A stretch of DNA of 64,000 nt from Ligustrum vulgare (lineage: Eukaryota > Streptophyta > Magnoliopsida > Lamiales > Oleaceae), in NCBI GenBank assembly GCA_963555705.1, contig OY743190.1:33896929-33960928 (forward strand), given 5' to 3'. Made by a program: the position numbers and the translations under genes. Each line of letters starts with the position of its first letter. Within the stretch, counting starts at the first letter, position 1. The notes under the pieces are model-generated. The model saw only the letters and a list, made by a program, of their open reading frames with translations. It searched no databases and was not told where the DNA came from. Below are positions 11,796-23,439 of the stretch, piece after piece.

Positions 11796-11914
11796 GGGTA
11801 AATTTATTGTCACTACAATAATTACTTTCTACACCACATTATAACTACACAATATTAAAAATATAAATTTTATAAATAATTAAATACACTACAATAAATT
11901 GACAATTTTCTCCC
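11796..11914. mobile_element. Possible small MITE, 119 bp
   Basis: Starts GGGTAAATTTATTGTCACTAC and ends in an inverted form (TTGACAATTTTCTCCC). The ends resemble those of the Mutator-like MITE at 52651-53119 (GGGTAATTATATTCACAC). No target duplication is evident. Confidence 0.45.
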
Positions 11915-11952
11915 TGATGTAACTAAAACAAAGAAAAAGAAGTAAAATCTAA

Positions 11953-12482
11953 GGTTGCGTTTGATTCGACATATTTTCTATGGAAAATATAATTTTTCAC
12001 GTGATTTTTCAACTTTACATTGTTTGGTTGCCTGAGTTTTCCATGAATTTCATTTTTTCACTTGCCTCGAAATTCGGTATTTTCCTTGTTTTAGATGAAT
12101 TCGTTTTCCAAGGAGGGAGAATGTTTTATTTTCCATGGAAAATCTTATACAATTTTTGTTATGTTTGATCATTTTTGTTGTTGTTAATTGATTTATTTTT
12201 TTCCCAAAAATTAATATTATTATTACTAAGTACAAACTTGTTAAAAAATGAAAATAAAAAAATAAAAAATATTATAATAGCTAAATTTTACTTTATTTTC
12301 CATGGAAAATAATGTCAATCAAACAACGAAAGTTGGAAAATTCTCCACTTTTTCTACCTAGAAAATTAAACCAATCAAACACATTAAACTTTCAATTCTC
12401 AGGAATTTAATTCCCTAGAATTCAATTTCCTGAAATTCATTTTCTTTTCACCCAAATTTCACCCTTACTATAAAATGCAACC
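11953..12482. mobile_element. Tourist-like (PIF/Harbinger) MITE, copy 1, 530 bp
   Basis: Starts GGTTGCGTTTGATT and ends TATAAAATGCAACC, with TAA on both sides (11950-11952, 12483-12485), the 3-bp target typical of PIF/Harbinger. The interior (12166-12380) is collinear with copies at 20998-22261 and, in reverse, 41954-42503. No transposase is encoded. Confidence 0.85.
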
Positions 12483-12485
12483 TAA

Positions 12486-13267
12486 GAGCATCACACAACT
12501 AATATAACTGTAACTAAAAAAAAGTAAAATTTGAGTACATCACACAACCGACTCCATTTCCATCTCTCAAATCTCACCGCGACCACCACCATTAACGAAA
12601 GAAGATCTAAACTAGGATTCTTTTCTGAACAATTAACAGCTGCTACAGCAAATACGAAGAGCAAATCAGAAGGTTAATTATTAAAATTTAATTACAATTA
12701 ACAAAAATCTAAACCAAGTATCTTTTCAGAACAATTCACGGCGACTGCAGCAAATATGAAATAGCAAATCAGAAGGTTCATTATTAAATTAAAGTGGCTG
12801 CAATACTATCCCAAAAAAAAAAAAAAAATTCTCTTTTCTCAACTGAATGCTCAACATGATAGGCGGCGCATAATGTATTTTCTGAATAATAAATATAGCT
12901 ACTTGCCCTGGAAGAACGTTTGTATGAAAAATAAAAATCTGTCATTAATCTAAACTTCAATTCTTGTTAATGGCTCCAAGCCGTTATTATCTGAGAAATC
13001 GTATGAAATAAACATCCATTCTAATTAACTTGGTATTGAAAAGCGAAAAAATAAATATAACAAGAAGAAGACGATTTAGAAAAATAAGTATAAAGAAGAG
13101 AAGAGAAGAGATTATTTGAGAGATTGTGGTGTATATAAAATTTAGTGAGAAAAATTAAAAGGATATTTTTGTCATTTTATTTATGTCTATTTTTGTAAAC
13201 AAATAAAATACTTAAAATTATGATGTAAAAATTAAGTTTTGTGGTGTCAATATAAATACTCTTTTCG
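12486..13267. repeat. Unclassified repetitive DNA with a roughly 103-bp tandem duplication
   Basis: The stretch beginning ATCTAAACTAGG (about 12604) recurs as ATCTAAACCAAG (about 12707), continuing through GCAAATCAGAAGGTT in both. The right end (GTGGTGTCAATATAAATAC, about 13240-13260) resembles the right end of the Mutator-like MITE at 53119, so this may be a diverged member; no target duplication was found. Confidence 0.5.
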
Positions 13268-13269
13268 AT

Positions 13270-13870
13270 AATATATCCCCTAGCGTATCATCAAATTGAT
13301 ATACATAAGGTATTTGTAACTCATATTTTCCTATTTGTATCTTAACATTTCTTACTACTTTAGTTTTTAAATTTGTACTTCCATCAAAGCATGCTAATAT
13401 AATCCTTTATTCTTATCCTTCTTATCATTCCATATTTCTAGGGCGAGGGGGAGGGGGGAATACATTTTCTTTAAATATACTAGACGATACTCCCGTATTA
13501 AACAAGACATGATAATTTCTACTAAGATATCCGTTTTAGTTAATTAATATATAAATATGCTATCTTCCTCCTTATATTCTATTCACATTCTATCATCTTT
13601 GATATAATATGGTTCTACATGTTCCTAATAATAATTATGTATTTACATTTCATGTATGTTCTACATACATATTTATGATTATAATATTTCTTTTATTTAT
13701 TCTTATTGGTAATTCTACATAAGTATTCACATATTTCCAAAATATTATTGTATTTGATTGGATTATTTGTTATCTTGAGTTCTGATTTTCCTATTATATC
13801 TTCTTTTATTTGAGATATATTTGCTCCAGTATCTATTAGTTCTTTCTGCTCTTGTCATTCTCCATTTATT
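13270..13870 (-). pseudogene. Pararetrovirus-type aspartic protease remnant
   Basis: The catalytic IDTGA triplet region lies at about 13830 on the minus strand, and recognisable C-terminal protease-like sequence lies at about 13290-13400. Stops and frameshifts lie between. Reading ends abruptly at about 13268, next to an unrelated repeat. Confidence 0.5.
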
Positions 13871-14644
13871 CTAATTTATATCACAACTTCAAATTGTTTT
13901 GTATCATTTCTTTTAGATACATTCATTCTTAGTATTTTCCCATGTACTTTTGTTATTATTAATTTTTCTAAATCATTCCTATTTTCTAATTCCATTCCAG
14001 GTAATCTTGTAATGTTTTTCTCCTTAAGCTAATTGATCTTCTTCCAATTCTATTTGTGGTCTATTCATATTTACTAATTCACTAACTTGGTTAAAATCTA
14101 TTTCTATATCTTTTAATATAGTCATTCTTGGATTTTTTTTGCTGGTTTGTATTCCAATAAGTTTTTAAATATGAGTTCTATTATATGTATTTTTTTTTTA
14201 GCATTCTTAATTTTTACTTCATGTTCACTTGTAAATACATATATTGTTTTAATATTTAAAATTATAATTTTACTTTCTGGTTCATATCTATTCTTCTTAA
14301 TTTATAATATAGATTTTGAGCTTTATTTTTATTCTGTTCTCACGTACTTATACTAAAATTTGGATTAATTAAATTTTACTTTCTGATAGATATATTAGAT
14401 TTCCTACTATAATTCCTATTAAAACATTTTACACTAAGCTTACGATTCTATCATCCATCATGTAGAATTCTAAAGGTGTATCAACCCCTTCTCTAAAATA
14501 TGCTTTGGCTATAATTTTTACGACTTCTAAATATATATATTGGAGCTACATCTAATTTTTATTTTAAGATTTTTCATACATTTTTTGATTGAGTATTAAT
14601 CTTTCATTTAATTGTTCTTCATTTTCTTTTAATTGATATTCATA

Positions 14645-14880
14645 TTATTTAGATATTCCTTTTTCTCTTATTTCTCTTATCATATTTCTGTATAAATATT
14701 CTTCTTTACCAGATTCACTATATTCACTTTCTTCACTATTCGAAGATCGATCTAATTCCATTATTGCATTTATTATTTCATCTTCTTCTAATTTATATAT
14801 TTCTTCATGTTGAAGAATCTCTTCTATCCTTTTTGGGGCATTCAAGAGAATATTTCCTACTTCTTCACATGAATAACATT
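14645..14880 (-). pseudogene. Degraded zinc-knuckle and acidic tail of the pararetrovirus capsid
   Basis: The longest open part of the viral remnant (ORF 14645-14845). The upstream knuckle keeps the first two Cys but has lost the His and last Cys. An acidic, Ser-rich stretch (SNSEESEYSESGKEE) follows. Such tails follow the capsid zinc finger in Caulimoviridae. Confidence 0.5.
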
Positions 14881-15866
14881 TAAATTTTAAAAAAAATTTG
14901 GGTATGTTTTATTTTATTCTACTTCCGTCTTAAATATTCTTTTATGGTATTCTACACTTTTTAAATGTTATTTTATAAGTTTTCTAAATTTATTAAATCT
15001 ATCTTCTTTTATAGAATTTATCTTGTTTATGTATATTTAAAAAAATATTTTTCTTTATAGTTGACATCTCCATTGAGTTGGTTTATATTGTAATTTATTG
15101 CAACATAGCTTTTTTATTTGCTTTATAATATTTTAATGTTTTACTTGCTTCATACATTTTTCTTATTGTCTTTGTTCTACAAATTGCATTCTTACTCCTG
15201 AAGCAGTATTTTTGAGCGGTATGTTTAAATTTTATCATTCTCTGCATAATTCTATATTCAATGGACTATGTAATTTAAAAAATATTTTGTTCATAAATTC
15301 CATATTTCTATCGTTTGTTGTATATTGTTACTTTTCATGTTATTATCTAAATGCACATGCATATTTTTAAAATACACACATATCACATATCGGTAGATTT
15401 GCTAGTAAATATATATTTCTTAAGTTAATTAGAACTAGTTTTAGTATCTCTATCTACTACTAATGTATATTATCTTTTTAATTCATCTTCATATCGACTA
15501 ACTACCGTTCCTATTTCATCTTGATTATTTCCTCTAACTTTTGCTTTATATGCTTCAATTAAATTTTCTCATGAACTTGCAGTTATTTCTATAAATGTAT
15601 TTTCTACATTAATTAAAATTATTTTTCTGTTAATTCTCTAGTGTAGGCCATCATAACTCTAGATTTTACCCATGATTCTAATTCATGATCTACATCCTAT
15701 ATGTATCCTAAATCTATCAATTTTCATTCTGAACTAATTTGTGTTTTCATACTTTTTCATGATGTATATTCTATATGATAATTTTTATTTGGTTTTGTAT
15801 AATATTTTTGTTGCTGTACAAAGTTATTAGTTTTAAGTAAATATTCACCTGGTCTATTTTCAGAAT

Positions 15867-15997
15867 GGAAAATGCTATTTGAACCCCACCCTTGCCCCCA
15901 AGCTTGCCCTCCCAATCACATGGAGGGTGGGGCCTGCTCGATATGTAAGTGGGAGGGCAAGCTTGGGGGCAAGGGTAGGGTTACTGTAGCATAACCC
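15867..15997. mobile_element. Mutator-like foldback MITE, 131 bp
   Basis: Two GC-rich arms of about 45 bp are nearly perfect inverted copies; the inner part CTTGCCCCCAAGCTTGCCC pairs with its complement at about 15951-15975. Flanks TTTCAGAAT at 15858-15866 and 15998-16006 are a perfect 9-bp duplication, typical of Mutator-like elements. The ends read GGAAAATGCTA and TAGCATAACCC. It sits inside the pararetrovirus remnant. Confidence 0.88.
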
Positions 15998-16069
15998 TTT
16001 CAGAATTGGTTATACTAGTAAATCCTTTTTTCGACTTGATTAGTTCCATGTTGTGGTATTTGTCTTAAG

Positions 16070-16247
16070 AATAATTCTAGGAAGACATTTTAAATTGACA
16101 TTTTTAGGTGACACTGTGACATGTCAAATATACATTGAATGGTGTAAATAACCATCTCACCACTTACTTTTTCACTACCCAATGTATATACGCCACGTCA
16201 CAATGTTACTTAAAAATTTCAATTAAAAATGTATCCTTAGAATTACT
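16070..16247. mobile_element. Foldback MITE, copy A (about 170 bp)
   Basis: The left end (TCTAGGAAGACATTTTAAAT) and right end (inverse, ATGTATCCTTAGA) form long imperfect inverted repeats. The central AACCATCTCACCACTTAC block is shared with a second copy at 18838-19016. The target duplication is unclear because AATTCTA/TAGAATT is itself palindromic. Confidence 0.65.
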
Positions 16248-16281
16248 TTTGTCCTAATGGTACTAAAACTTGTTGTTGATT

Positions 16282-16894
16282 TGTTGAGACCATGGATATT
16301 TCAATTTTGTCTAGTCCCAAGTCCAAATCCCAGGCCAAAGTGAGGTTCCAACTCAAAACCAATTGGTCATGGGTGGAGTAGTCCACTTGAGTTATATGGT
16401 AGTTTATTTCCTTTCCCACAATCGATATGAGATTGTTTGCATTCTTAACTATCCCTCCCTCAAACAATACCCACAAGGTACACCTGGCCCATCTGGCCCT
16501 CCCTCAAGATAAATCCCTTCACATCTCCTCATGCCCAGGAAGATCACCATTCACCAAGATAATCCACCATAGCCGAAGCAAACTATGTTACCATAGATCT
16601 TCAATCTCATGAGAAACCATAGGAATTCTTCATCTGGAGGCTCATCATCTCGATTCATCTACCGTTGTTAGGGAGTCAAGTTCATCCACTCGATTGTGTG
16701 TCCACCAGACAATCTTTCCGGCTCTGATACCACTTATAGGGACCATGGATATTTCAATTTTGCCCAATCCCAGGCCTAAACCCCAAGCCCAAGTGAGGTT
16801 CCGGCCCATAACAAATTGCTCATGGGTGGAATAGCCCACTTGGGTTATATGGTGGTTTATTTCATTCCTCACAACCGATGTGAGATTGTTTGCA
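16282..16894 (-). mobile_element. TRIM element (terminal-repeat retrotransposon in miniature)
   Basis: Two 160-bp LTRs (16282-16441 and 16735-16894) flank an internal region of about 290 bp with no gene. On the minus strand the 5' LTR is the right-hand one; it is followed by the primer site GTGGTATCAGAGCC (complement at about 16720-16733), complementary to initiator tRNA-Met. A purine tract GAGGGAGGGATAG lies before the left-hand (3') LTR at about 16448-16462. LTR start TGCAAACAATC. No clear target duplication. It interrupts the pararetrovirus remnant. A related unit lies at 54764-55229. Confidence 0.85.
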
Positions 16895-17990
16895 TTCCAA
16901 CTAGTTCATATTAATTTCTTCTATTTTAAGATTTTTAAATTTCTCTATGTAAACTTCATCTATTATATAAATTTCTTTGCCTTTTTCTTTTAGATTTTCC
17001 ATAAATTTTTCTATATGTTACGTAATCATGTTTATTTCTAATTTATTAATAGCTTTAAATTCTTTGTCAATTATTATTCTTTTTTCTTCATAAATTTTTG
17101 TTATATTTTGATTCATTATCTCTATATTTTCTTTGTATATTATCTATTCCTTTATGTAAATCATTTTTCTTATATCTTCATGAACTATTCTAATCTCATT
17201 CTTGAACTGTTCTATTCATATTTATTTTTTCTATTACAATAGTTATCTATTTTGTAGTTTCTATTTAGTTTTCATATACTACTACCATATTTCCTAATTT
17301 TGCTTATTTTACCGGCCATACGTTTAATTTGATTTTCTAAGGTTTTTAATTATTTGATTATTTATTTAGAGTTTATTTTACCTCCAATATTTGTGTTGGG
17401 ATATTTTTATTTATATCTTTATAATCATTAGTTATTTTTATCATTTGTATTATTTCAATTGGTAATTTATTCATAATTTCTCGAACTTGTTCAGGATTTT
17501 TAGCCCGTTTTAAACTTTGTAATTATGTTGTTTTATCTTAATTTTTCCAAATTAATTTTGTAAAAATAAATTTGTCAAATTTAGTTGTTTATATTCCTTT
17601 ACTTCCGCTTCTTCTAATAATATAAATGATATAAATTCTTCATAATTTTCTATTATTAAAGCTCAGTGACTATTATTCTGTAAATCTTTAGATTTGTAAA
17701 TATAATCTCTAGGTTCTATTTTTGGTAATTTTTCAAACATTTTATCAATAGTTTATGTCTAATTAAATTTATGTAATTAATAGTTTCTTGCCTTAATTCT
17801 TGTTTCTCATTAATTTATGATATTCTCTATTTTGTTTTGTAAGTCTATTAATTTCTCTACTTATTTCTATAAGTCTTGTACTTAATTCTCTTCTTGTTCT
17901 ATGTAATTCTGAAATTTCTTCGTTTAATATTTCAATTAATTTTTTTTTCTTTTTTCGTAAATTATATGAGAATAGTAAATAGACATTAAT

Positions 17991-18837
17991 TATTCTATAA
18001 GGGTAATTTGGTTATTAGGAGTTTTAGTAGTTTTGTAATTCTTTTCAAAACTTAAGGATATTTTAGTCTATTCTTATGGGTTGTGAAATTGGATGGTCGG
18101 GACAAATATCTTTATTGTTATAATTAAATAAATATTTACCCACATAAAATTTTATTGATCATTTTCATCAATGATTTATTATTTAATATCAGATAATATC
18201 ACGATTTTTTATTTTAAACGAACTTCACATAAAATAAGAATCAATACGCTGAACTTACAAAGAACGAAGTCTCTATGTACCACAATAGACATATACTTGC
18301 CGAAGGACACATATTCAAGTGGTGAAAGGAAGATATGAAAAGTCTTCAGTTTAATTTGCAGCTGTCGTGCCGAGGAATCGAATCTTGAAATATGAATAAA
18401 ATCATTGATAAACGATGTCAAAAGACAAGCCTCTCATCCTCCACATTTAAAAGAATATCTTGCGATTTACCTCATTTATCAAAACTCGAATAGCTGGAGA
18501 CCCTTAAATTGTGCATTGTACCTTTACAATAGACATGTACGCCATCAAAGCACCGCAATATCATCCAGTAGCAATTTTCATTTATAAAACACGTGCAGTT
18601 GAATACATAGATTTTGAAGTGCATCACATCACACTGCAAATAAATAAAGATATTTTACATTTTTGTGGCGCTCGTTCTTATTTCCATTGTTCTTTTTATA
18701 TATACCTCCTTCCTTACCACAAAGATAGTCCACTATTTCTTTTTCATTCGTCTCAAAAAAATAATTCAATTTCTATTTTGAAAGTAAAATTAATATTTTA
18801 TATCTTATTTTGTCCTTATTTAATATATTTATTATAA
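17991..18837. other. Intergenic, no supported feature
   Basis: AT-rich. ORFs of 60-108 codons on both strands show no recognisable domain. Confidence 0.5.
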
Positions 18838-19016
18838 ATAATTATAGAGAGACATTTTTAATTTACATTTTTAAATCACATTGTGACATGACGAACATGC
18901 ATTGAATAGTGTAAATAGCTACACCACTACTTATTTTTTCATTACCTAATGTATGTGCATCATATTATAATGTCACTTAAAAATGTAAATTAAAATTATC
19001 TTCCTAAAATTACTCA
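18838..19016. mobile_element. Foldback MITE, copy B (about 175 bp)
   Basis: Same family as 16070-16247. Left arm ACATTTTTAATTTACATTTT and right arm AAATGTAAATTAAAAT are inverted copies. The central block (GCATTGAATAGTGTAAATAG) aligns with copy A. Confidence 0.7.
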
Positions 19017-19283
19017 TTTTTTATTAGTCTAAATGAATTTAGACTCTTTCAATTTTGTGGAAAATTACAAAATTCATAAATTTTGATTGAAATTATTATC
19101 ACAAACATATTCATATATCAATTAAAAACATAGTACAATAATATTTTAATAAAAATATAATCGAATTTAAAACTTTAAAAAAAGACAAAACTAATCAAAA
19201 TAAAAAATGCAATATGTACAAAATTAGGAGATCCCGATCTTTATAGAATTTTTCTTTTTCTTTTTCTTTTTAAAGTGTTCTCT

Positions 19284-19286
<3 letters not shown>

Positions 19287-19360
<74 letters not shown>
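19287..19360. repeat. (TA)n microsatellite, about 74 bp
   Basis: Uninterrupted TA dinucleotides. Likely length-polymorphic. Confidence 0.95.
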
Positions 19361-19364
<4 letters not shown>

Positions 19365-20208
19365 TGTTGAATTTTTTTCTTCTAAATAAGTTATTTTTAT
19401 CTTTTTATATCTTAAAATATTTTGAAATATTTATATTTAACCAATAAAATAAATTGAAGGAGAACTCCCAGATCTAGAGCTGATTGAATGATTCTTGTTC
19501 ACTGCTAAGCTTTACAAAATTAAGCAGTTAAAATAATAATTATAAAAATCAACGATTATCGTGATGCGACAATTGAACAACGAGAGAGATCAAAAAATTT
19601 ATATCGAAAAATTTATACCATATAATCATTACAATTATTAAAATTAAGAATGAATAAAAATATTAGCATTACTTCGGTAATTTTGTCTATAAATTTATTT
19701 ACAAACAACATATTTTTTACCCACTTTTTAACTATGCATATTTTTCGAACCAACTTTTCAAAAACGCATCTCAAAAACAAAACAACAATATTTTTATTTA
19801 TAAACAAAACCATAGCTTTCGAACGGAGGTGTGAGAATTTTCAATAAATTTATTTCCAAACAAAATATTTTTTATTCATGTTTATTTACACAAGGCAAAT
19901 ACAATTAATCAACACGAATTTAAATAGGACATTAATATAAACATTTTTATTTTATTTTATTATATTTTATTTTAATTTTTTATTTTCAAAAAATGTAAGT
20001 GCATTTTGGAGGGAAAATAAACATTTAATATTTATCTCTCCTCACTTCTATTTTGATGATGATGATGATGAAAATAACAAAAACAATAACAATAACAACA
20101 AAAACAATAACAACAATAACAACAATGAATAAGTAGATTCATCATGAAATAATATTAATAAATTAAATGCCATACCAAAAAAGGAAAGATAAATTATCAA
20201 AGTCTTGC
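19361..20208. other. Intergenic with an AAC/AAT-rich simple repeat
   Basis: No gene supported. At 20056-20126 there is a GAT run followed by mixed AACAAT/AACAAA trinucleotides. The minus-strand ORF over it (poly-Leu/Ser) is a microsatellite artefact. Confidence 0.6.
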
Positions 20209-20997
20209 TTATTTGGTTAATTTTCTGATTAGTCACTAAACATTTTAAAAACTTTTAAAGTGTTCACTAAATTTAAAAAAATGTAATTCCCTTAGTGACT
20301 GAATGATGAATGAGATTGCATTTTGTAAAGTTCAGTAACTAGCGAGGAAATTGTTGAAATTCAATGAGCATATGTAAACATTTTGTAAAGTTCAGTGACC
20401 AATCAAGTAATTAAAGTTCAGTAACTAATGGAAAAACTTCTGAAAATTAGTGACAATTTGGAAACCTTAAGCACAGAGTTCAGTAAGTCCTTGGAAACTT
20501 CACGCAAAATATAGTAATCAATCTACTAATTAACCTCAATTTCATCAATCTTTATATTTTTAGTATTGTTCTTTCATTTTTCTGTACACCTACCCCATAA
20601 TTTATCATCTATAGCATTTTCAAGTTCAAACTTAGAAAAAATAATATTTTTTTATGTCAAAATAACTAAAAAGGTTGTATGTTGACATCTTCAATATCAA
20701 AGAATTGAAGTCGAAATAGTCAATGAAACTTTCACACGTCTAGCAGAGTTAATTGAAAAAAAATGGTTATAACAAATCACGAGCTCTTGAATTTAATCAA
20801 AGATTGAAGCAATGTTATTTTGTGCAGGATTTACCCGTCTGTCGATTTTAGAGATGTCAACACCTTGTCATTAGACTAGAGGATTATTTATTGTTTTAAG
20901 TTCAGTGATTCTAAAGAAAATAAAATTATAGGCGGTAGGAGTATAAAAAAATATTAATATAGATAAAATGAGAGTTAATTACATGAATGGTCACTAA

Positions 20998-22261
20998 GAG
21001 TCTGTTAGATAGGGATAAATTTTCTAAGGAAAATGAAAAAAATTCCAACTTCCCTACTCTTTCATGTTTGATAGCACAAATTTTGACAAGAAAATCTTTT
21101 CTTGGTTTGGAGTCAAGTGCCTCATTTTCCGGGTTTTTGTGAAAATTCTTTTCTTTTAGTTTTGGTGAGAAAACATTTGACATGCTACAAATAAAGGTGT
21201 CAAAACGGACGGGCCAACCAGACCCGTGAAAATCGGTCTGGATTGACCCGGGACCGCGGGTCGACTCGTGCGGACGGTTCACGGGTCAAAAAATTGTGAA
21301 CCGCGGGTTTTACGAGTCAAACTTTCGCTAGCCGCGGTTAACTGGCTGGCCCGTAAAAAAAATAAAAAAATAAAAATAAATTGTTTTATTAAATATGATA
21401 ACATTGAAAATCTCTCTTCTTCTAGAAACTCTAATAAAACTTTTAAAGTAAAATCTTATTTTTTTTCCTCCCTAATAGCTAAAAAAGTAACGTTTTTTGA
21501 TAATAGTAATTAAAAATACATTTATCACTTAACTGTTATTTGTTTATATTTTATTTAAATTTGCAAATTTAGAAGTAATTCATATAACATAAACTATAAT
21601 TTTAAATTCTATGTAAATATTTTATGGTATAAATATGAATTTATCATTTTAATCATTGTATTTAGAAATTTGACAAAAAATTTGATATAAATATGAAAAA
21701 ATCTATATTTTTATTCATACGAGCCAAATCAGAACAAACCGCGACCCGTATGGGCTCGACCCGGATGGGCCAGCGGGCGGGCCTGGGTTGTAGTTCAAAA
21801 TTTGCGGGTTAACCCGTAACCGGCCCGTAACTTGTAGCGGGCGGGCTTTTTTTCAAGCGGACCGTTACCGGGCTTTTTATTGGAGGGCCGCCCGGCCCGG
21901 ACCACCCGGATTGACACCTCTAGCTACATATAGCAAGTTTTTTTTATCATATTTGATCATTTTTGTTGTTGTTAATTGACTTAATTTTTTTCAAAAAAAT
22001 AACATTGTCATTTTTAAGTACAATTGTATTAAAAAATTAAAAAATATTATAAAATAGCTAAAATTTATTTTATTTTTCATGAAAAATAATGTCAATAAAA
22101 CAATAAAATTTGAAAAATTTTCAGCTTTTTCCACCTAAAAAATTAAACCAATCAAACATTTCCAATTGATTTTCCATGAAAATAATTTCTAAGCAAAATC
22201 ATTTCTTTGAAAAATAATTTTTTTTTCCACCCATTTCCCACCATCGCAATTAAACATACCC
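20998..22261. mobile_element. Tourist-like MITE, copy 2, with a hAT insert
   Basis: Starts GAGTCTGTTAGATAGGG, ends TTAAACATACCC, flanked by TAA (20995-20997, 22262-22264). Removing the hAT element and its extra 8 bp leaves about 525 bp, matching the 530 bp of copy 1. The interior (TTGATCATTTTTGTTGTTG, 21952 on) aligns with copy 1 at 12166. Confidence 0.85.
21192..21922. mobile_element. Non-autonomous hAT element, 731 bp, nested
   Basis: Starts TAAAGGTGTCAAAACGG and ends TTGACACCTCTA. Flanks GCTACAAA (21184-21191) and GCTACATA (21923-21930) form an 8-bp duplication with one change. Subterminal GC-rich GGCCCGT/ACGGGCC repeats. The interior is AT-rich and non-coding. Confidence 0.86.
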
Positions 22262-22540
22262 TAAATTACTTTGCGTGATGTTTATAGGGAATCACTTCCT
22301 GTTAATCACTGAATCTCAAAGGTTTTTCTGTTAATCAATGAACTTCAAAGATTTCCCCGTTAGTCACTGCACTTCAAAAGCTTTCTCATTAGTCATTGGA
22401 ATATTCCCCTTTAATCACTGAATGGCAAATAAATTACATTTTGTAAAGTTCAATGACTAATGTGAAAACTTTTAAAGTTCAGTGACTCCAAATAAAAGTT
22501 TTATAAAGTTCAGTGATAAATCAAGTATTTATCCAGGTGA

Positions 22541-23250
22541 CGAAATTGGATTTTTAGTGAATCTGACTGCTAATAATTAAAGAAGCAGTTCCATACAAGT
22601 ATATTACTAAAATCAACTATATATAAAGGGAGAGAATTTCCCAAAAATAGTTTTAGATCTTTTCTCGTCTAAATTGTTTTTCCTAAAATGAAAATATTTT
22701 AATGAACCATAATACGTTTGATAATTATACTATTATTTTGAAATAAAAAAATATACAATATGCATTAAATCTAAGATCTCAACTAGAACTTTAATAGAAC
22801 TCACAAGTGATAGCCAACTATAAACACGTCGTCCTTAAAATTACATCAAAAATTAAAGGTAAAAATTTTATTTTGTATCTTTTACTTTTTCTCAATCACA
22901 CTATTTCAAAATTGTTTTATTTAAGTACTACAATGATATTTATAATTTCTTGACTAAATTTAATTTAGTCCTAAATAATTAATTTCAATTCGAGTTATAT
23001 TTCTCATCAAATTAAAAAATAATAATAATCAATTCATTTGTCATTTTAAAATTAGTTTTATTTATTTATTTACTTATTTTGTTCATTTATTTATGTTTAA
23101 TACTATAGATTTAAATAATAAAAAAATGCAAAATATGTATTATAGACTTTAACAATTAGTTTAACTATTTTTTTTTTTTTTTTATCAAAATAAAACTAAA
23201 GGCATGTTAACAAACTTATTCTACTGTAAAATAGGATGTAGTCAAACACG
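22541..23250. other. AT-rich intergenic DNA
   Basis: No supported gene or element. Confidence 0.5.
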
Positions 23251-23260
23251 CTTATTTAAA

Positions 23261-23429
23261 GAGTAATGCTATTTATCTCAAGGTTGAGACCAATCTCAAC
23301 TCAATTGACACACATTCATTGGAGAATGAGGAGGTGACGTGCATATGCACAAGTCACCTCTTCAATTTCCAATAGAAGAGTACTAACTGGGTTGAGATTT
23401 ATCTCAACTTTGAGATACATAGCATTAGT
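23261..23429. mobile_element. Mutator-like MITE, 169 bp
   Basis: Ends GAGTAATGCTATTTATCTCAA and (inverted) TTTGAGATACATAGCATTAGT form inverted repeats, continued inward by TTGAGA/TCTCAA pairs. A perfect 10-bp direct repeat, CTTATTTAAA, flanks it (23251-23260, 23430-23439). Confidence 0.8.
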
Positions 23430-23439
23430 CTTATTTAAA

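Larger units (their letters stand above)
13268..17990 (-). pseudogene. Endogenous pararetrovirus (Caulimoviridae-like) remnant
   Basis: An AT-rich, heavily decayed minus-strand coding region. Read from high to low coordinates it shows Lys/Glu-rich coiled-coil-like stretches (about 17990-16920), capsid-like fragments (about 15850-15400), a degraded CCHC knuckle followed by an acidic Ser/Glu-rich segment (14880-14645), and a retroviral-type protease with the active-site motif IDTGA at about 13830. The order capsid, zinc knuckle, acidic linker, protease matches the Caulimoviridae polyprotein. No RT is seen below 13268, so the copy is truncated there. Many stops and frameshifts, plus two later insertions (15867-15997 and 16282-16894), make it non-functional. 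A diverged gypsy element is the alternative, but the knuckle plus acidic tail favours a pararetrovirus. Confidence 0.55.
20209..22540. repeat. Foldback element made of TTAGTCACTGAACTT modules, split by nested MITEs
   Basis: The left part (20209-20994) and right part (22262-22540) contain degenerate copies of AGTCACTGAACTT and its complement AAGTTCAGTGACT, spaced roughly 30-40 bp. The outer ends are inverted relative to each other (TTAGTCACTAAACATTTTAAA against TTTATAAAGTTCAGTGATAAA). The Tourist-like element at 20998-22261 lies inside it. No coding potential. Confidence 0.6.

Noticed and set aside
16243..16872. Two similar minus-strand ORFs (paralogue-like)
   Set aside because: They are the two LTRs of the TRIM.
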